Part shown: positions 34,614-45,054 of the stretch, in pieces | Layout of the letters: the number at the start of each line of letters is the position of its first letter | How positions within the stretch are numbered: the stretch's first letter is position 1 | Origin: Lolium rigidum | Lineage: Eukaryota; Streptophyta; Magnoliopsida; Poales; Poaceae | Direction: 5' to 3' | DNA: 64,000 nt | NCBI RefSeq assembly: GCF_022539505.1 | Contig: NC_061508.1 | Coordinates: forward strand, 266,110,736 to 266,174,735 | Notes under the pieces: model-generated | The model's input: only the letters and a program-made list of their open reading frames with translations | The model's database searches: none | What the model was told of the DNA's origin: nothing | Program-made: the position numbers and the translations under genes

Positions 34614-34918
34614 ATTTATTTTTCTGAATTTTTTGATGTATTATTTGTATTTTTAAGATTTTGAAATGAATTAGTTTTATTTTTCTGAATTTTTTGATAT
34701 ATTATTTGTATTTTTAAGATTTTGAAATGAATTAGTTTTATTTTTCTGAATTTTTTGATGTATTATTTGTATTTTTATGATTTTGAAATGAATTAGTTTT
34801 ATTTTTCTAAATTTTTTGATATATTATTTGTATTTTTAAGATTTTGAAATGAATTAGTTTTATTTTTCTGAATTTTTTGATATATTATTTGTATTTTTAA
34901 GAATTTGAAATGAAAAGA
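34614..34918. repeat. 61-bp AT-rich tandem repeat, five copies
   Basis: The phrase TTTCTGAATTTTTTGAT recurs at 34621, 34682, 34743, 34804 (one change) and 34865, a constant 61-bp period. The units are nearly identical. It lies within the CACTA just before the palindrome into which element C inserted. Confidence 0.93.
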
Positions 34919-34958
34919 ATTTCAGAAAAGACCTTTAGTCGCGGTTGGCCTCGCCAAC

Positions 34959-35345
34959 TGACAAGGGATTAACTTATCAATGCCTACGTATTGTAGACTA
35001 GGGTTTTAGTCCGAAGTAGAGGGCAAGTAGATCTCGAAGGTTTCAGCCGAAAAGTACTCAAGGATTATGAAAACTAGGGTTGCGTGAAACAATGAATCGA
35101 TCCTCTCTTTATCCCCCGACTCCCCCTTATATAGGAGGCGGAGCCATGGGATTTGTAATACACAAGTTACAGAGTCCGGGAGGGTTTCTAACCCGTCCCG
35201 TAAAATTACAAGTCTATATTTCCTAATACAACTCAAACTTTCCTTAATACAACTTGGGCTCCTACACTTCATATTCTTCGACTCGTGGGCCTTCGGTAAA
35301 CCCCGGGTACCATCTTTGGCAGGCCCATTGGGGATGCCTATGTCA
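34959..35345 (-). repeat. 3' LTR of Gypsy element C
   Basis: 387 bp, TG..CA ends (minus strand starts TGACATAGGCATCCCCAATG). A minus-strand TATA-like CCTATATAAG lies at 35126-35135. It pairs with 51455-51841. Confidence 0.95.
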
Positions 35346-35357
35346 GTAGCCCCCGAT
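35346..35357 (-). other. Polypurine tract of Gypsy element C
   Basis: The minus strand reads ATCGGGGGCTAC directly against the 3' LTR, the expected plus-strand priming site. Confidence 0.65.
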
Positions 35358-36590
35358 ATTTTGCTTGAATCGAAGAATCAGGGAAAATCTCCAACTTTAT
35401 AATCATCCAATAACTCTGTCGAATTTATCACATATCTTTGGATACGCAATTATATATTGTACAGGGATAATGGTAATTGGGGCTAGTTCATCTGACGGAT
35501 CAGGTACTAGTTAACCGCTCTAGTGGCAATCCGCAAAAACCTACTTCAAGATCACGTCCCTGGACATGATCTCGGGATACTGGTGTTAACTTCGACAGGT
35601 GTCGCTTAAGGTCTTACCATTCTGTCGAGTCCCAGTCATGTTTTATCGGGTACCTAACGCGTCCGTTAGGATTTTTCTTCGTATCTGTTGATACGGAAAA
35701 AAAGTAGCAAACCGACGTCAGAGACGGTCCCACGCCGCTCAGAACGGATCTGGGGTCTTACCTTCGCAGAGTTTTGCGGCATTCAGAGATTATTCGCGAC
35801 TTTGGCGCTCTAAGAATATATTGTCGAGTGCTTTTTCGGCTGTTGGAATAGCACATTTTGTTGAGTCAACGGATGACTTATCTTGCCTTCCCGATGGGAG
35901 TATATGTAGAGTTATTTGTATAACTCGAAATATGCTCACTTCTTTTTATAATTTCATCGGGCACGCGAACAGCGTTCCCAATGGGAGTAGCCCCCGAGGC
36001 TACAGCCAAGCACTTGTACTTGGTTGTAGGCTCAAAACTTTAATGCCTTATATCGCTATATTGCTATTCTTTCTCGAGCTTTTATCTCTATCGGGTGCGC
36101 GACCAGCGCTCCCGATGGGAATAGCCCCCGAGGCTATGAACAAATGCTTTCTTTTGATCATAGGCTCTCGCCATTTCTATTTTGTCATTCCCGAAATTTC
36201 TTTTTTCAAAAGTAGCCCCCGAGAATTTGATCAAAAACTTTGTATTTGATCAAAGGCTCTCGAGATAATTAATAGTCTTTTCCTGTCGCCAATTTCATTA
36301 ATCTTCACAGCCGAGATTTTCTCTTGATAAGGTGACATCATTAGTGACGATAGCCACGATCACTGTATCGGGAAGACGCGAGCACTGCTCTCTCTCTGTC
36401 TTGCGGGCCCAAAACCCTCATCAACTTGACACGTCGTGCAAGTGGGGGACACACGTCCTCCGCTTTTTATGGCGCACGCACTGTAGCGCCTGTTCCGTTC
36501 CTTCTCAGTAAAAATACACTTTTACCCCTTAGCCACGTGGACAGCATCTATCTCACAATTATTCCATCCAACGGTGCGTCATTTTGCCAA
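35358..36590. other. Non-coding region of Gypsy element C with repeated tract motif
   Basis: About 1.2 kb without a supported gene. AGCCCCCGAGGCT-type motifs recur near 35988, 36123 and 36213, each the complement of the purine tract at the 3' LTR. The segment just before 36590 is the upstream region of the extra gene that starts at 36780. Confidence 0.55.
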
Positions 36591-36593
36591 TTC

Positions 36594-36603
36594 TCTATAT
36601 AAG
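36594..36603 (+). promoter_or_regulatory. TATA box of the opposite-strand gene in element C
   Basis: CTATATAAGG lies 186 bp upstream of the ATG at 36780. It suggests an independent promoter facing away from the 3' LTR and against the direction of gag-pol. Confidence 0.55.
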
Positions 36604-36779
36604 GTCGTCTTCTTCCTCCGTTCATCCTTTCGCTTGCGCCGCACCTCTGCTCTCCTCTGCAAAAATCCCCCATTGCGCCCAACACTTCCTGAGCTCAGCC
36701 ACACTCGCACTTGTCGCCTATGCCATTGTTGATGCCACCACGCGCGCGGCTTACCAGGCACAGTACTCCTGAGTCAAAG

Positions 36780-39700
36780 ATGGCGGAGGAAGATCTGGAG
36801 TGGGAGAGATCCAAAATTTCGAATCAAGACCTCAACCTGATGAAGAAGGTCGGGTTAATGAAGAAGAAGGATGCGCTGCGCTTCCCCAGCGAGGAAAGCT
36901 ATCCATCGCCTCCTATCGAATATCGGGTCAGTTTTGTTGACCATCTCATCCGCGGCCTCTCTGCCCCCATTCACGATTTTCTGCGTGGTTTGATTTTTGT
37001 TTATGGGCTGCAACTTCACCATCTTACTCCTAACTCCATCCTCCACATCTCTATCTTCATCACTCTTTGCGAATCTTTCCTTGGAGTCCACCCTAACTGG
37101 GCTCTATGGGAACGCATCTTCCTCCTCCGCCGCAATGGCTCCCCCAACGTCGCCTATAACATAGGTGGCGTTGTTATCTGCGTCCGCCCTGATGTCGAGT
37201 ATTTCGACGTCAAATTTCCTGACTCGGTTCAAGGGTGGCGCAAAAGATGGCTTTATGTGCACGAAGAAATCTCCGACTCGGTGGAGTACAACATAGCTCC
37301 TTTCGATGGAAGTGCCAAGATTCTTCGCCGCCGATCCTGGGACGCTGAAGCCACCGAAGAAGAAAAAACGGCGACAGAGGCACTGATGTCCCGTATCCAC
37401 GAGCTTCAAAATACCCGTGGCAAGGAATTGTCGGGTATCCAGATTACGGCGTACTTCCTTAGGATTAGAGTGCAGCCTTTACAAGCTCGCAAAAATCCCC
37501 TTTGGATGTATGCTGGCGAAGAAGATGCCAACAGGCTCTCCAAAGACCTTCCTGTAAAGGACTTGGAAAAGCTTATCCGAAGAATCTCGTCGCTCAGCAA
37601 GAAAGATGCTATTCCATCCTCCTGCCGCGTGAAGCCATATAGTGGCACTATAACATCCCAAATTTCACTAAAAGGAAGAAGAAGAATTCCAGAAATCCAA
37701 ATTTGAGAACCAACAAAAACTTTTAAATTTGCATATAGCACCCTGCATAGGACTTGTGCATTTTGAGTGATATGCCATGATGATTGTTTTATTGTTTATG
37801 TGATAAACTCTAAAACCCTAAAGTGATCAAGTGAAGATCACCAACCAAATAAATTAAAAAGAGAAAGAAATCAAATAGAAATAAAACCCTAAAAACCCTA
37901 ACATATGGCCTATGCCATCTTTGCAAATTTAATTCTAAACCCATTTGATCTTCACCATTATTTTGTAATATGATATTAAAGAGTTAATACAACTTGGAGA
38001 ATCAAAGAAATACCATTTAAACCAAATTCAAAAATCAAAATATGATCACATGAGATAATGGTCATTTCTGACTTTTATATTCTGGTCACCACTTTGAGCC
38101 TTCATATTTCAAGATTTCTAAACTAAACAAATTCAAATCTTTGCATGTCATCCAAGTACACAACAAGATGAACAACTTTTGTAAAGGTCATCATACCAAA
38201 TTCTTTTTGGATCAAGAATTATGATCAAGTAAAGATGAGACATTGAAACATATGCAAGATTCACAATTTTCAAAATGTGATCAAACCATGCCAAACCTTG
38301 ACCACCACTTGACCTGGCCATGCTCCCCTGACCTCACCCTACCTAGCCCATGCAAGAAATCGACATGGACACGACCAGACATGGCGTGGCCATGGCCATG
38401 CCGGCCATGTTCCACCTCGACGCCCTCCCCTCTCTTCTCTCCACGCCAGCACTCACCACCTTGCCAAACACGTAGCCCTGGATCCCAGAAGATCTCCTGT
38501 ACACGCCATTGACCGAGAGGACGATGACACGACCCGGACGACGCGCGCCCAGTACGTCCCAGGTACGCCGCCAGCGGCATGGCGACGTCATCGGTGCACG
38601 GACGCGCGCGACACGGCCACGCGGCGTTCGCCGTACCCCGACCAACCCCGCGCGCCCTGGTACCCTCCTCGCCACGCGGAGCTCGCCGGACAAGCTGGCG
38701 TCATGCCTTGGCGGGTCACCGGAGAGGACGAGCGCGCCCGCCACGGTCGCGCCAGTACGCGCACGGTCCCGACCACCGTACGCCTCGCATTAACTCGCCG
38801 CGGACGCTCACGGATTTGCCGTACCCTCCCGATCGTCGCTGCGTCATCGCCTAGCTCCCTAGCTCGCCGGAGACGCCGCGCCCGCGACGACCCGCACCAT
38901 GCCTCGCAGCACCCCCTCCCTCCTATAAATAGAGCACTCCCCGGACCAAACCAAGCACACCACCATGACCACCTCTCACTACCGCTTCGCCTCGCACTGC
39001 TAGCCACCTCGCTCGTCGCCGGAGCAAGCCCAATCGGAAGATCGGAGCCGCGGAAGCTCTGCAGCAATCGCCGTCGATTGGAGCCGCCCCTGGAGCTGCC
39101 GCCGGTACCAAGAGCTTCGCCGTCGTCCACAACTTCACCGAGCACATTGCCAACCCTAGCTGGAGCCACGGTGAGCCTCCGACCCCCTACCTGTGCCACC
39201 GGCGAACTCCTCTCTTGCCATCGACGACGACACGCGTGAACCGTTAGATCGCGTTCTAATCCAACGCCCCACGTTAGTCCATACCGCTTCGGCTATTATG
39301 TGTCGCTGACGGGTGGAGCCCCTTGTCAGGCAGCCCACGCGTGCGTGGATGCGTGGTGGGCTGGCCTTGGGCCGTTTTAATCTGTTTCGGCCCACTCTGT
39401 TTTCCCGCCGGCCTTTTTAATTCAAACCTCGTTTAATAAATTTCATTCGAATTCAATACTGGACCCAACTTTGAAAATTCATAGAATCTGTTTGGCTTGG
39501 CCAAATTTGACAAACTTTATATTGTTGGAAAGCTAGTAAAAAGATCTACAATATGCCACTGGTGTCACCTCGAGGTCTGTTGTGGAAATAAAATGATAAA
39601 AAGAAGAAGGCAGGGACTTTTTCATATTCAAATAATTATTAGAAATCAACCAAAATAGATATTTAATTAATTCCAACTCCAATAGCTCACATTTGACTTA

Positions 39701-42700
39701 CACTAATTGTTTCTGCAAGAAAATGGTGTGGTCACCTTGCATGATCATGCCCTAGTTTAATTAATGGACATTATGGCTAGTTTAGTTAAGTGATATTGTC
39801 CAAAACTATTATGTAAATCATATGAAGTATTTTACTTCATTTAAATCTTGTCTCAAGTGAATTCATGTGATGTTTGAACCCCTGGTCAAACACTCTTATA
39901 TGAATACTTGGAGATTTAAATCATTTGTGGAATTATAAAATGGTATGAGGTGATCTATCTCATTTAAATCATTTTCTCAAACGATGATAATGAATGTTTG
40001 ACTTAGGTCAATATGAATTCATGTATGATTATTTGAGAAGTTAAATCTTAAGAAGATTTCAATGAGAGGAAATTATTTCTCTCAAGAACTAAATAGAAAT
40101 TATTAAGTACATATGTAATGAGAGGAAATTACTTTTCTTTAATAAAGAAAACCAATGCACCTAAGTATTTTATGTGTGTGCTTAGCATAGTTTGTGTGAA
40201 GTAATGATGTGCTTAGTATAGCTCTTGAGCTTGTTGAGTGATTATACTTCGTATTCAAATTTAGACGCTAGCACCGGAGAATACTAAGAGGAAGAAGGAT
40301 TCTACCCAGAAGAGGAAGAAGAAAACCTAGAGAACTACCAAGGCAAGCTAATACTCTTGCAAAGTGCAAAGTCCTCTTTGGACAAGGCACCATGATTCTT
40401 ATCTTTCTTAACACCAGCCTATCCTAAGTTTACATCATACAAGTTTTACTTGTTGTTTTCAAAGAGTAAATTCAATTTGGTCTAAATAGAGAAGATTACT
40501 AGAGTAGCAAAGTTAGTCTCAAGATAGCAAAGCAATATAGCACCCTTCATGATTAGTGCTAGTGCTAAAATACTAAAACTTGACTACTCTAGATGGGAAC
40601 ATATGACTTGTTGAATTTGAAACCTTGGAATGAAAAAACATTCCATTGAATGATTTGAGGTTGAATGTGAACAAGAGAAGATAGTGATTTTTGATAAAAA
40701 CCTGATATTGGTTTGAATACGATACCTTTCCAATTTTCAGTACCCCCACAATACCTGATTATGGGTAGGGCTTAACTAGAAGTTTATAGATTTTAGTATG
40801 GGTTCCCTCTGAACACACATCATAGGGGTTATGCCGAGGCTGCCTCCGTTGTTGAGAAATGATGTGAATTGAAGTGAATTGTACGGCCAAGCCCTGTGCA
40901 GTTCCCAGGTTAACGGCTTGGTTTTCACCGGGAGGCCAAGCTCATGGGGAGAGGTGCTCATACTAGGATTTGTAAGTGAAAGGTTATGGTTGATGATCCG
41001 CGTACTGTGTTACGATGATTCGGAGTTATTCCGACGGATGAAATGAAATGTTGTGGCACAAGTGTGCAACCTCTGCAGAGTGTAAATCTATTCGAATAGC
41101 CGTGTCCATGGTTACGGACGGTTGGAAAGGCCATATAGTTTTCGGTGTCAGATTTCGAAAACTTTAGTGATTATGAATGGTGACTTGGTGACTTGTTGAA
41201 TTACAACAAATGTTGTGGGAATGACACTAATGTTCCCACTTGAGTTAATTAGCACATGATCAAATACTTGTGAACTAAATATGGCTTATGCAAATTAAAC
41301 TAGAGCTTAGCACCTTTAATCAAAGAGTTGGCATTTACATTAGTGTTAGTTTGCAAGTACTTAAAGTACTTACGGCTTTGTCCCTGGCTATTCAAATGGC
41401 CAGAGTATGACGATGAACAGAACTATCACGAAGATGACCAGCAGGACGCCTACGACAACTAGGAGTTTTCTGACGTCAAAACGTTGGCCCGTGGACTAGA
41501 GAGTCCATTTATCGTTACGCTTCCGCTATGTATGAACTTGTGTTTGTTTGTTGATCGATAGATCAACTATTTGTGTAAGATGGATCATGTGATTCAATGT
41601 TGTAAGACAATATGGTTTGTAATAAATGATGACTGTGATATTCGACTATTATGCCTCGCAACAACATTATCCTGGGATTGTGATGAATGACATAATAGGC
41701 ATCCGGACTTAAAATTCCGGGTGTTGACAGGCACCAACGCCCTCCCTGAGGTAATTTTTGTTTGACTATTATTTTGTCCTCTCGATGTTTTTAATATTTG
41801 TCAACTACTATTTTGCTGACATCCCTTGCGTAACTTCTTGTCGACATTTTTTGTCTTTGTAGAATCATCCAGTTCTAGCTTCTCTTCCTCCCCTTCCTGA
41901 AGGTGGAGAAGTCGAAGAACGGGCTGTTGTCACCGACGACAACCAGGGTACTTCTCGCCCTGAGAGTGAAATCGCGGGTTCTCAAAAATCCGCGGCATCC
42001 TCTGAAAAAGAAGTTGAATCCGAGGCTACCGCATCGACACACTCTCCTCCCTCGGCTGCTTCTCCAAGGAACAAGAGAAAAAGGGACGAAGTTGCCGATT
42101 CCGGCACCTCCAAAGCCGGCGCACCTCCTGCCGAAGAAGTTGTTCCCGATGCTGAAAGGACAACTTTCAACCCTTATGAAGATGCTCTTGTCAGCTCGTA
42201 AGTTCTTGTTGCTTTTTGTTATTTGCTCCCGATATTTTGTCTATGTTGTTTCTTATATTGTCGCCTTATTTATTGTAGTGGTGACGAGGATGAAAATCCA
42301 CCTATTGACGCGACTGCTCGAACGAGTACGTCTCGTACTTTAGTTGTCTCTGAAGCTCAACCTGATGGGGATGAAACCTCGCCTCCTCAGCAAGACATCG
42401 TGCACCCAACTCCAGTTGCAAGCCCCCGTGCCTCTTCACCAAAGAGAGCTAGGGTCGAGCTAGTCAAGGAGCCTACCCTGTTAATTGGTGGTTCCACGAC
42501 TCCTTCAATGGATGATGTAAGTTTTCTCCTTTCTCTCTTTTTTTTACGTTCCGAACATTTCAGTGCTTTCGACTCCCCTTTGGTTTTTGCTTGGTACTGT
42601 CAAACTTTCGCTTCCTATATTGATTTCTTTTTTCATTGGTTTTTTCTTCAATCTTTGATGAAGGAATTTATCCGTCTCGGTACCCAATTCATCGGGTACC

Positions 42701-43563
42701 ATGACCATGCCAAGAAGGTTGAAGGTACTATTTTTCCTGCCTCTTCTGCTGAATAGACTCCTTCATTATTTTTGTCATGACCTTTTACTGTCGTTTGGTT
42801 TGCCAGACACTCTTGCAGAGGCTAACAAACGTGCTGACGCTCTTGCTATTAAGTTGGAGCAAAGCGAAAAAGCTCGCAAGAAAGCTGAATCAGATGCTGC
42901 CGCTGTCGAAGATCTTCGAAAAAGACTTCACGACGCGGAAACTTCTTTAAGCGACAACATAGCTCAGCAGTCTGCTCGTGAAAAAGAAATCCTCACTCGC
43001 TTGGAGTCGCAGAGTCGACGTTTTGTTAGTAAGTACTCAGATCATTGCTATTTCTTCGGGTCATCAAATTTTTCATGGCGCGCTTTTTTGACAAGCTTCT
43101 TTTTGCTTATTTAGGGAAAACGCAGCAGGATTATGATCTAGAAAATCCTGAAGGTGATCGCCTTCTCGACGCGCTCTCCCTTCTTGAGATTCATGGAGAT
43201 GAAGCACGCCAAGGCCTTGCTGACGCTAGAACAGGTATGTCGCGGCTTTTTCCCTATTTCTTCACGAAGAAAGAAGAACCCGAGACTTTTACTGCTCTCG
43301 CCAAGTACTTCAATTCTCAAGAAGATCTTGGGCTTAAGCTTCGACAAGAAGGCTTGAAAGTTGGTGTTGAAGGCACCATAGCCTTGGTTGCTGACAGCCA
43401 ACAAGATATTGACTGGGCGAAAGTTGGCGATGTGAAGGAGATGGAGATGAAGAGGTGGCAGTCTTTGATTAAGGCTGCCAAGCCAAAATCAAAGAAAATC
43501 CTCGCCTATCTCGGATGCAAACCAACTCCCGCTCCTAGTTCATCGAAGCTGGAGGTCAAGTAG
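36780..43563 (+). pseudogene. Opposite-strand extra gene 1 of Gypsy element C (Transposase_28 / 'putative gypsy type transposon' protein), exon 1 split by solo LTR
   Basis: Proposed exons: 36780-37648 continued at 41735-41750, then 41863-42197, 42279-42516, 42664-42724, 42807-43028 and 43115-43563. All introns have GT..AG borders, phases agree, and the total is 2190 bases (729 residues plus stop) without an internal stop. The N-terminal 290 residues match the grass family annotated as putative gypsy-type transposon (FVDHLIRGLSAPIHDFLRG, GLQLHHLTPNSILHISIFI, PDVEYFDVKFPDS). Exon 2 carries a basic nuclear-signal-like RNKRKRDE. The exon at 42807-43028 is a coiled coil. The solo LTR at 37649-41729 cuts exon 1, so the present copy should be inactive. 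Function is unknown. Additional opposite-strand ORFs between pol and the 3' LTR are known in Gypsy lineages such as Grande. Confidence 0.75.
37649..41729. mobile_element. 4.08-kb nested insertion, probable solo LTR of a large-LTR element
   Basis: It begins TATAACATCCCAAATTTCAC and ends CCGGGTGTTGACA, flanked by GGCAC at 37644-37648 and 41730-41734. The 5-bp duplication and CA end fit an LTR; the first dinucleotide is TA instead of TG, a likely point change. No internal long repeat and no gag-pol are visible, so a solo LTR left by LTR recombination fits best. A TATA box (CCTATAAATAG, 38923-38933) lies 1.28 kb from the start, as expected for a U3/R border. Sequences like this occur in Triticeae large-LTR elements such as Sukkula (from memory, unchecked). 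ORFs at 38243-39395 on both strands come from GC-rich LTR sequence. Confidence 0.7.
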
Positions 43564-43743
43564 ACCACCTTGTCTCTTCTTTTGTTTTGTTTCTCTTTTG
43601 ATGCTGTCGCCATAGTAGCTTTGGCGACAACTGCCTCATTAGTTCAGTAGGAACCCTCCTTTTGTAATAGCCATGTAAATATCTGACCTTATTAATGAAA
43701 AGCTATGTTTCCAAGTTATTGATATCGAAATATTTCTCTTCAG

Positions 43744-44679
43744 TTGATTTTTGACAACTATACCGTTGGGCCTGATTCCTCGGCTGCTTTGCCTACTACG
43801 TCTTGCTCGAAAAGGTCCTTTGCTGTCGAGTGTATTGGAGGTTCTTCGAGTGCTGCACCAAATGAAGACTTGGACGAGCTCCGTCAACAATTGCAGTTGA
43901 TGAAAAAGCAAGCTCTCGTGATGATGGAACAATCTCGAAGATCATCGGACAAAGAAAAACTTGCTGTTCAACAAGCTCGAGAAGCCATAGCATTGAAGGA
44001 AACTGCGGTTGCTGAGGCTGCTGAAGCTGCTTCCCGAGAAAATTATATGCTTGAACTGATGAACGACTCCAGCTTAGATATGACAGGTACGCTTCATAAA
44101 CTTGGCCATATTTTATGTTATTCTTACTATCTTTTATTCCTCGTTGATGCCTCCGCTGAAACAGGTTCTTTTTTGGATACTGCTGCCGAAGATCAACGTG
44201 TCGAAACCCGAACCAATGTGCTTCTCAAGCTTGCCCTTCAACATGGTTCCAATTTCTGGGTTACTCCTGAGCGTACTCGCCAAATTGTCAGATTTCAAGA
44301 CCGCGCGAGTCAGGTCCGCGATTTTCTAGACTTCTGCACAAGAACATTATCTCTAGTTTATAGTACCATGTTTCCACGCAACAAAATACCAGAGACTCTT
44401 CCTGCTCTGATGGAGAAATTCCGAGATGCTCCCCGAATTCATGAATTTGTGCGGGCTCAACTATCTGCTGGGGCAAGATTCGCCATGATTATGATACAGA
44501 TCTACTACCCGAAGTTAGACCTGACTCAAATTGTCACCAAGTGTCTGGCCAAGCAGGCGAGGCGGAAGAGAAACATTGATAAAATCAACGACATTGTAAC
44601 CCCTGTAGCAGAAGAGATGATGGACGAACTTCTTCGGATGGACGCAGAATTCTTTGTAAAAGGTAGCTATGCTACATAG
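43744..44679 (+). CDS. Opposite-strand extra gene 2 of Gypsy element C
   Basis: Two exons, 43744-44086 and 44165-44679, joined across a 78-bp GT..AG intron. The join gives DMTGSFLDTAAEDQRV and keeps the frame. The first exon encodes a coiled-coil region (DELRQQLQLMKKQALVMMEQ and following). The second has NFWVTPERTRQIVRFQDRA, FLDFCTRTLSLVYSTMFPRN and ICYPKLDL-like IYYPKLDLTQIV. This protein type is found in grass Gypsy elements, but I know of no function. No ATG lies at the frame start; 43744 follows TTCAG, a possible splice acceptor. Either an upstream exon is missing from my model or translation begins at the ATG at 43899. Stop at 44677-44679. Confidence 0.6.
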   Translation: MIFDNYTVGPDSSAALPTTSCSKRSFAVECIGGSSSAAPNEDLDELRQQLQLMKKQALVMMEQSRRSSDKEKLAVQQAREAIALKETAVAEAAEAASRENYMLELMNDSSLDMTGTLHKLGHILCYSYYLLFLVDASAETGSFLDTAAEDQRVETRTNVLLKLALQHGSNFWVTPERTRQIVRFQDRASQVRDFLDFCTRTLSLVYSTMFPRNKIPETLPALMEKFRDAPRIHEFVRAQLSAGARFAMIMIQIYYPKLDLTQIVTKCLAKQARRKRNIDKINDIVTPVAEEMMDELLRMDAEFFVKGSYAT

Positions 44680-45054
44680 AACTGGTGCTGCAAACAACGA
44701 AGGTGTAAACATAGATGATATACTAGGTAGCAACTGAAAGTTTTTTTTCCCTCCTTGTCGAATTTTTCTTGATGATGAGGTTGTGTGTATTGTAAATATA
44801 ATCTATATTGCAAAGCCCCCGAGCCTTTAGCCGGTGCTCGAGCTATTTTTATGCCATGGCAAATTTACTATTTTGCGGGAGTTCATATATATTTTGTTAC
44901 TGCGGGTTATGAGCCCCCAAGCCTATCGACGAAAAAGATGTATATCACCAATATCTTTTACTATATTGCAGCACCGCGAGCCCGCCTCATTAAAAACCTT
45001 TCAGCCCCACTCGGTGCGCTGGAAGGAAAAGAGTGCGTCTGAAAACTCGCGGGC
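44680..45054. other. Spacer between extra gene 2 and pol of element C
   Basis: No gene. It contains two more AGCCCCCGAG/AGCCCCCAAG motifs (about 44814 and 44909). The convergent genes end on either side, so 3' UTRs probably overlap here. Confidence 0.5.

Larger units (their letters stand above)
33535..34958. other. Central non-coding region of CACTA D
   Basis: After the second GAAGC copy comes CATGAGAGAG, which holds the presumed start (33542, minus) of the accessory ORF. It continues with GGCGGGAAGA-type repeats (33612-33715), two palindromes TTTAGTCCCGGCTGG ... CAACCGGGACTAAAG (33731-33769 and 33823-33859), a TATA-like CCTATAAAAGG (33968-33978, plus), a 142-bp triplicate, more GGCGGGAAGA repeats, and a 61-bp tandem array. 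Short ORFs within the triplicate (34062-34328, 34377-34601) arise from the repeat. Confidence 0.6.

Noticed and set aside
34054..34918. CRISPR-like regular repeats
   Set aside because: Repeats are contiguous tandem units of 142 and 61 bp without spacers, in plant transposon DNA.
38243..39395. ORFs up to 203 residues inside the solo LTR
   Set aside because: They cover the GC-rich promoter/leader of the LTR on both strands without conserved motifs.
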